64,000 nt of DNA from Lewinellaceae bacterium SD302 (lineage in GTDB: Bacteria; Bacteroidota; Bacteroidia; Chitinophagales; Saprospiraceae): NCBI GenBank assembly GCA_002591745.1, contig PDLQ01000022.1, positions 31,888-95,887 on the forward strand. Reading direction: 5' to 3'. Positions 62,556-64,000 of the stretch are shown piece by piece. The first letter of the stretch is position 1; every line of letters begins with the position of its first letter. The notes under the pieces were generated by a model that had not been told where the DNA came from, ran no database searches, and saw only the letters and a list, made by a program, of their open reading frames with translations. A program made the translations under genes and the position numbers.

Positions 62556-63056
62556 TTACCAAAGCCTCAAGCGAACGACTTGCTCTTCACTTCCTTCTTT
62601 GAAGCAAAATTTAACTTCTTCGAAACGCGGTAAACGCAGTCTCGTTTTTGGCTCTCCACTAAAGGCCCAGGGTTCGGCGGGAAGGCCGAAAAAATTTCGG
62701 TTCAGTTCGCCGTCGTCATCCTCATCGTGGAAAATGGCCAAGGCGTATTCATTTCCGTAATCAAGTGCGGTTATCGGAATGGTCAGGCTGCCAATACTAT
62801 CCACTTTTGCCTCCACCAGCCTTGCTTTATCACGGTCCAGAAAATCCGCTTCGGAAAGATAAATGCCTACCCAGATCCGTCCACCGGATTCTTGAATATT
62901 AGTTACGGTCAGATTCAGGTCACCCATGCGGTTAGTATCCGGGGTGGCGAAGTTGAGGAGAATGCTGATAAGGCTACTGGCTAACATACTACAAATAACG
63001 ACGAGTGAAAAGAAAAGGTGTCGCAACCTACTTCCCGAAAAGACGTTCACGGACAT
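62556..63056 (-). CDS. DUF2141 domain protein
   Basis: 166 aa. A membrane or signal segment near the start (LFFSLVVICSMLASSLISIL) is followed by LNLTVTNIQESGGRIWVGIY, ALDYGNEYALAIFHDEDDDG and FGLPAEPWAFS. This follows the DUF2141 layout (LTVxIxNxxxxxGxxxVAxY ... YAIxxFHDxNxNGKLDxNxxGIPxExxGFSNN). The function is unknown; it is exported, and its acidic EDDDGELNRN loop looks calcium-binding. It is convergent with tsaD, ending 8 bases apart. Confidence 0.85.
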   Translation of the reverse strand: MSVNVFSGSRLRHLFFSLVVICSMLASSLISILLNFATPDTNRMGDLNLTVTNIQESGGRIWVGIYLSEADFLDRDKARLVEAKVDSIGSLTIPITALDYGNEYALAIFHDEDDDGELNRNFFGLPAEPWAFSGEPKTRLRLPRFEEVKFCFKEGSEEQVVRLRLW

Positions 63057-63063
63057 TTAAGCC

Positions 63064-63121
63064 GATCATAAACTCGAAAAGCCCTGACCTATCAAAGTCA
63101 GGGCTTTTCGAATTTATGATC
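63064..63121. terminator. Bidirectional terminator with 25-bp arms
   Basis: Arms 63064-63088 and 63097-63121 pair with one mismatch; the inner part TCGAAAAGCCCTGAC/GTCAGGGCTTTTCGA is perfect around an 8-base loop. It ends the flavin reductase gene. Confidence 0.85.
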
Positions 63122-63129
63122 GACAGACT

Positions 63130-63666
63130 TTAGTTCGAGGTGCCACCGTATTCAAATCGGGTATCCGCCTCGGTAAGTGGCTTGTCATTCCGTTCGTGCT
63201 GCTGGCCGTCCTGGACTTTACCGACGAAAAGAACGTGATCCCCTGAAGGCGTCAGGGTTTCTACCAGTTTACACTCGATGGTTGCCAGGCCACAATCCAG
63301 AATTGGTGCGCCGGTTTTCCCTTCGGTGTAGCTAATGCCATTCACCTTGTTGTTGGAGTAATCGACGTCGGTATCGTTGGCGAATTTTTTGACGAGTTTT
63401 TCATCCTGTTTTCCCAGTACGGTCAGGCTGAATGCACTGGAGCGACCGATGGTTTCATTCAGGTCACTGTCCTTCTGGATGGCGATGGTGATCATGGCCG
63501 GGTCGAAACTGCTCTGGATGGCCCAGCTAACGGTGCCGGCACTGAGCCAGTCTTCGTTGCGGGTCGTCAGTTCACTGCCGTCCTTGCGGGTGGCAACGAT
63601 ATAAAATCCGTAAGTCATGTTTCTGAGAGCCTGGTCAATTACCGGGCTGGTTTTAGCGCTGGTCAT
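63130..63666 (-). CDS. Flavin reductase family protein
   Basis: 178 aa from ATG 63666 (MTSAKTSPVIDQALRNMTYG); a GTG at 63690 adds eight residues. The family pattern is NMTYGFYIVATRKDGSEL, AGTVSWAIQSSFDPAMITIA, SFDPxM with flavin contacts, and the HVLFVGKVQDGQQH ending, which matches the flavin reductase-like FMN-binding split barrel, including members fused to rubredoxins. It would reduce FMN or serve a monooxygenase; the partner is not visible. It is preceded by a repeat array (63744-63895) and followed by a bidirectional terminator. Confidence 0.87.
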   Translation of the reverse strand: MTSAKTSPVIDQALRNMTYGFYIVATRKDGSELTTRNEDWLSAGTVSWAIQSSFDPAMITIAIQKDSDLNETIGRSSAFSLTVLGKQDEKLVKKFANDTDVDYSNNKVNGISYTEGKTGAPILDCGLATIECKLVETLTPSGDHVLFVGKVQDGQQHERNDKPLTEADTRFEYGGTSN

Positions 63667-63743
63667 TATTATTATGTTTACTGAATGCACGGAGATGATT
63701 CCCCGTTGTTATTACGGAAATTGCAAGCGTTTTGTTCAGAATC

Positions 63744-63895
63744 ATTGGACGCTCGTTCCTCGCTTTTGTGCGGCCGTTGGCCCTTTAAAAGCGCTGCGCG
63801 CTTTTAGACGCCTGCGGCTTTTGGTTGGCTTTGAATCGGAAACTAAACTTTAGTCTTTGATACCAGGCATCTCCAAAAAACCGCTTCAGCGATCG
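63744..63895. repeat. Second array of variable hairpins
   Basis: The left part has GGACG-CTCGTTCCTCG-CTTTTG, CGGCCGTTGGCC, AAAAGCGCTGCGCGCTTTT and AGACGCCTGCGGCTTTTGG. The right part (near 63871-63893) has the reversed form AAAAAACCGCTTCAGCGATCG followed by TCC. The same 19-base unit core as in the array at 14863-15053 recurs (GGACGCTCGTTCCTCGCTT). Confidence 0.7.
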
Positions 63896-63932
63896 TCCTT
63901 TAGCTTTGTATCATTACTTATTCGAAAAGATC

Positions 63933-63996
63933 AAATGTATAATTTTTTGGCAGCTGCCTCGCAAGAGGTGGGCAGTTGTCGAAGAAATTATACATT
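63933..63996. repeat. Foldback with AATGTATAATTT arms at window end
   Basis: AATGTATAATTT (63934-63945) pairs with AAATTATACATT (63985-63996), and GCAGCTGCC pairs imperfectly with GGCAGTTGTC inside. It may continue past the window end. Confidence 0.6.
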
Positions 63997-64000
63997 CGAC

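Larger units (their letters stand above)
63691..64000. other. Repeat-rich window end without a coding gene
   Basis: This stretch holds the second hairpin array (63744-63895) and a foldback (63933-63996). No open frame looks like a gene, and the only longer one (78 codons) spans the array. Confidence 0.6.

Overview
The window looks like a chromosomal segment of a marine or free-living Bacteroidota, most likely a Saprospiria/Lewinella-type organism. This is inferred from the TonB-dependent receptors with carboxypeptidase-regulatory N-domains, tandem DUF4249 lipoproteins, type IX secretion (T9SS) C-terminal sorting domains, FG-GAP/CRTAC1 proteins, a Reg_prop hybrid-type sensor kinase, Shine-Dalgarno-poor starts (several TTG/GTG), TAnnTTTG-like -7 boxes and moderate GC. 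No phage or IS transposase gene was seen.

Layout. 0-5.4 kb: 5' end of an ECF sigma factor, yidC, and a large TonB receptor. 5.4-13 kb: a 2-hydroxyacid dehydrogenase, two back-to-back FG-GAP lipoproteins, a secreted unknown protein, a GNAT-like protein, a di-haem cytochrome c peroxidase and UPF0158. 13-17 kb: rplU-rpmA (L27 carries an extra helix-hairpin-helix domain), two tiny genes (DUF6435, DUF2256), a hairpin array, a cytochrome oxidase subunit III-like protein, dapB and a VOC protein. 17-28 kb: PD40 and CRTAC1 secreted proteins, ald, an M28 peptidase, and a two-component system with a lipoprotein downstream. 28-36 kb: hemE, an FGGY kinase, and a TonB receptor with two DUF4249 partners. 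36-46 kb: a GH3 glucosidase, metG, a T9SS cargo protein, a GH3-auxin-like acyl ligase, a lytic transglycosylase and a degenerate pepsin-like protein. 46-51.6 kb: a defence island made of an MmeI-like single-chain restriction-modification enzyme, a secreted KTSC-like protein and an Mrr-type nuclease, ending beside tRNA-Asp. 51.6-64 kb: an esterase, DUF389, lolD, DUF4296, sixA, a PhoB/PhoR-like pair, FKBP, rsmD-DUF3822, tsaD, DUF2141 and a flavin reductase.

The most unusual content is non-coding. (1) A 10-base motif CAAAGTAGCA/TGCTACTTTG occurs 18 times exactly (about 0.1 expected), often in the longer forms GGCTRACAAAGTAGCAA or GACTTCAAAGTAGCAA, in genes and between them. (2) Three copies of a ~120-base intergenic element (5162-5281 +, 12969-13088 -, 61401-61520 -) align almost without gaps at roughly 70-77% identity; differences are mainly transitions, and the terminal pairing is preserved by G-U wobble. 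(3) Two arrays of short hairpins with constant flanks ACG...CTTTTGG and variable stems (14863-15053 and 63744-63895) are arranged head-to-head. (4) There are several large foldback elements. I could not run any search; all family names come from reading the motifs.
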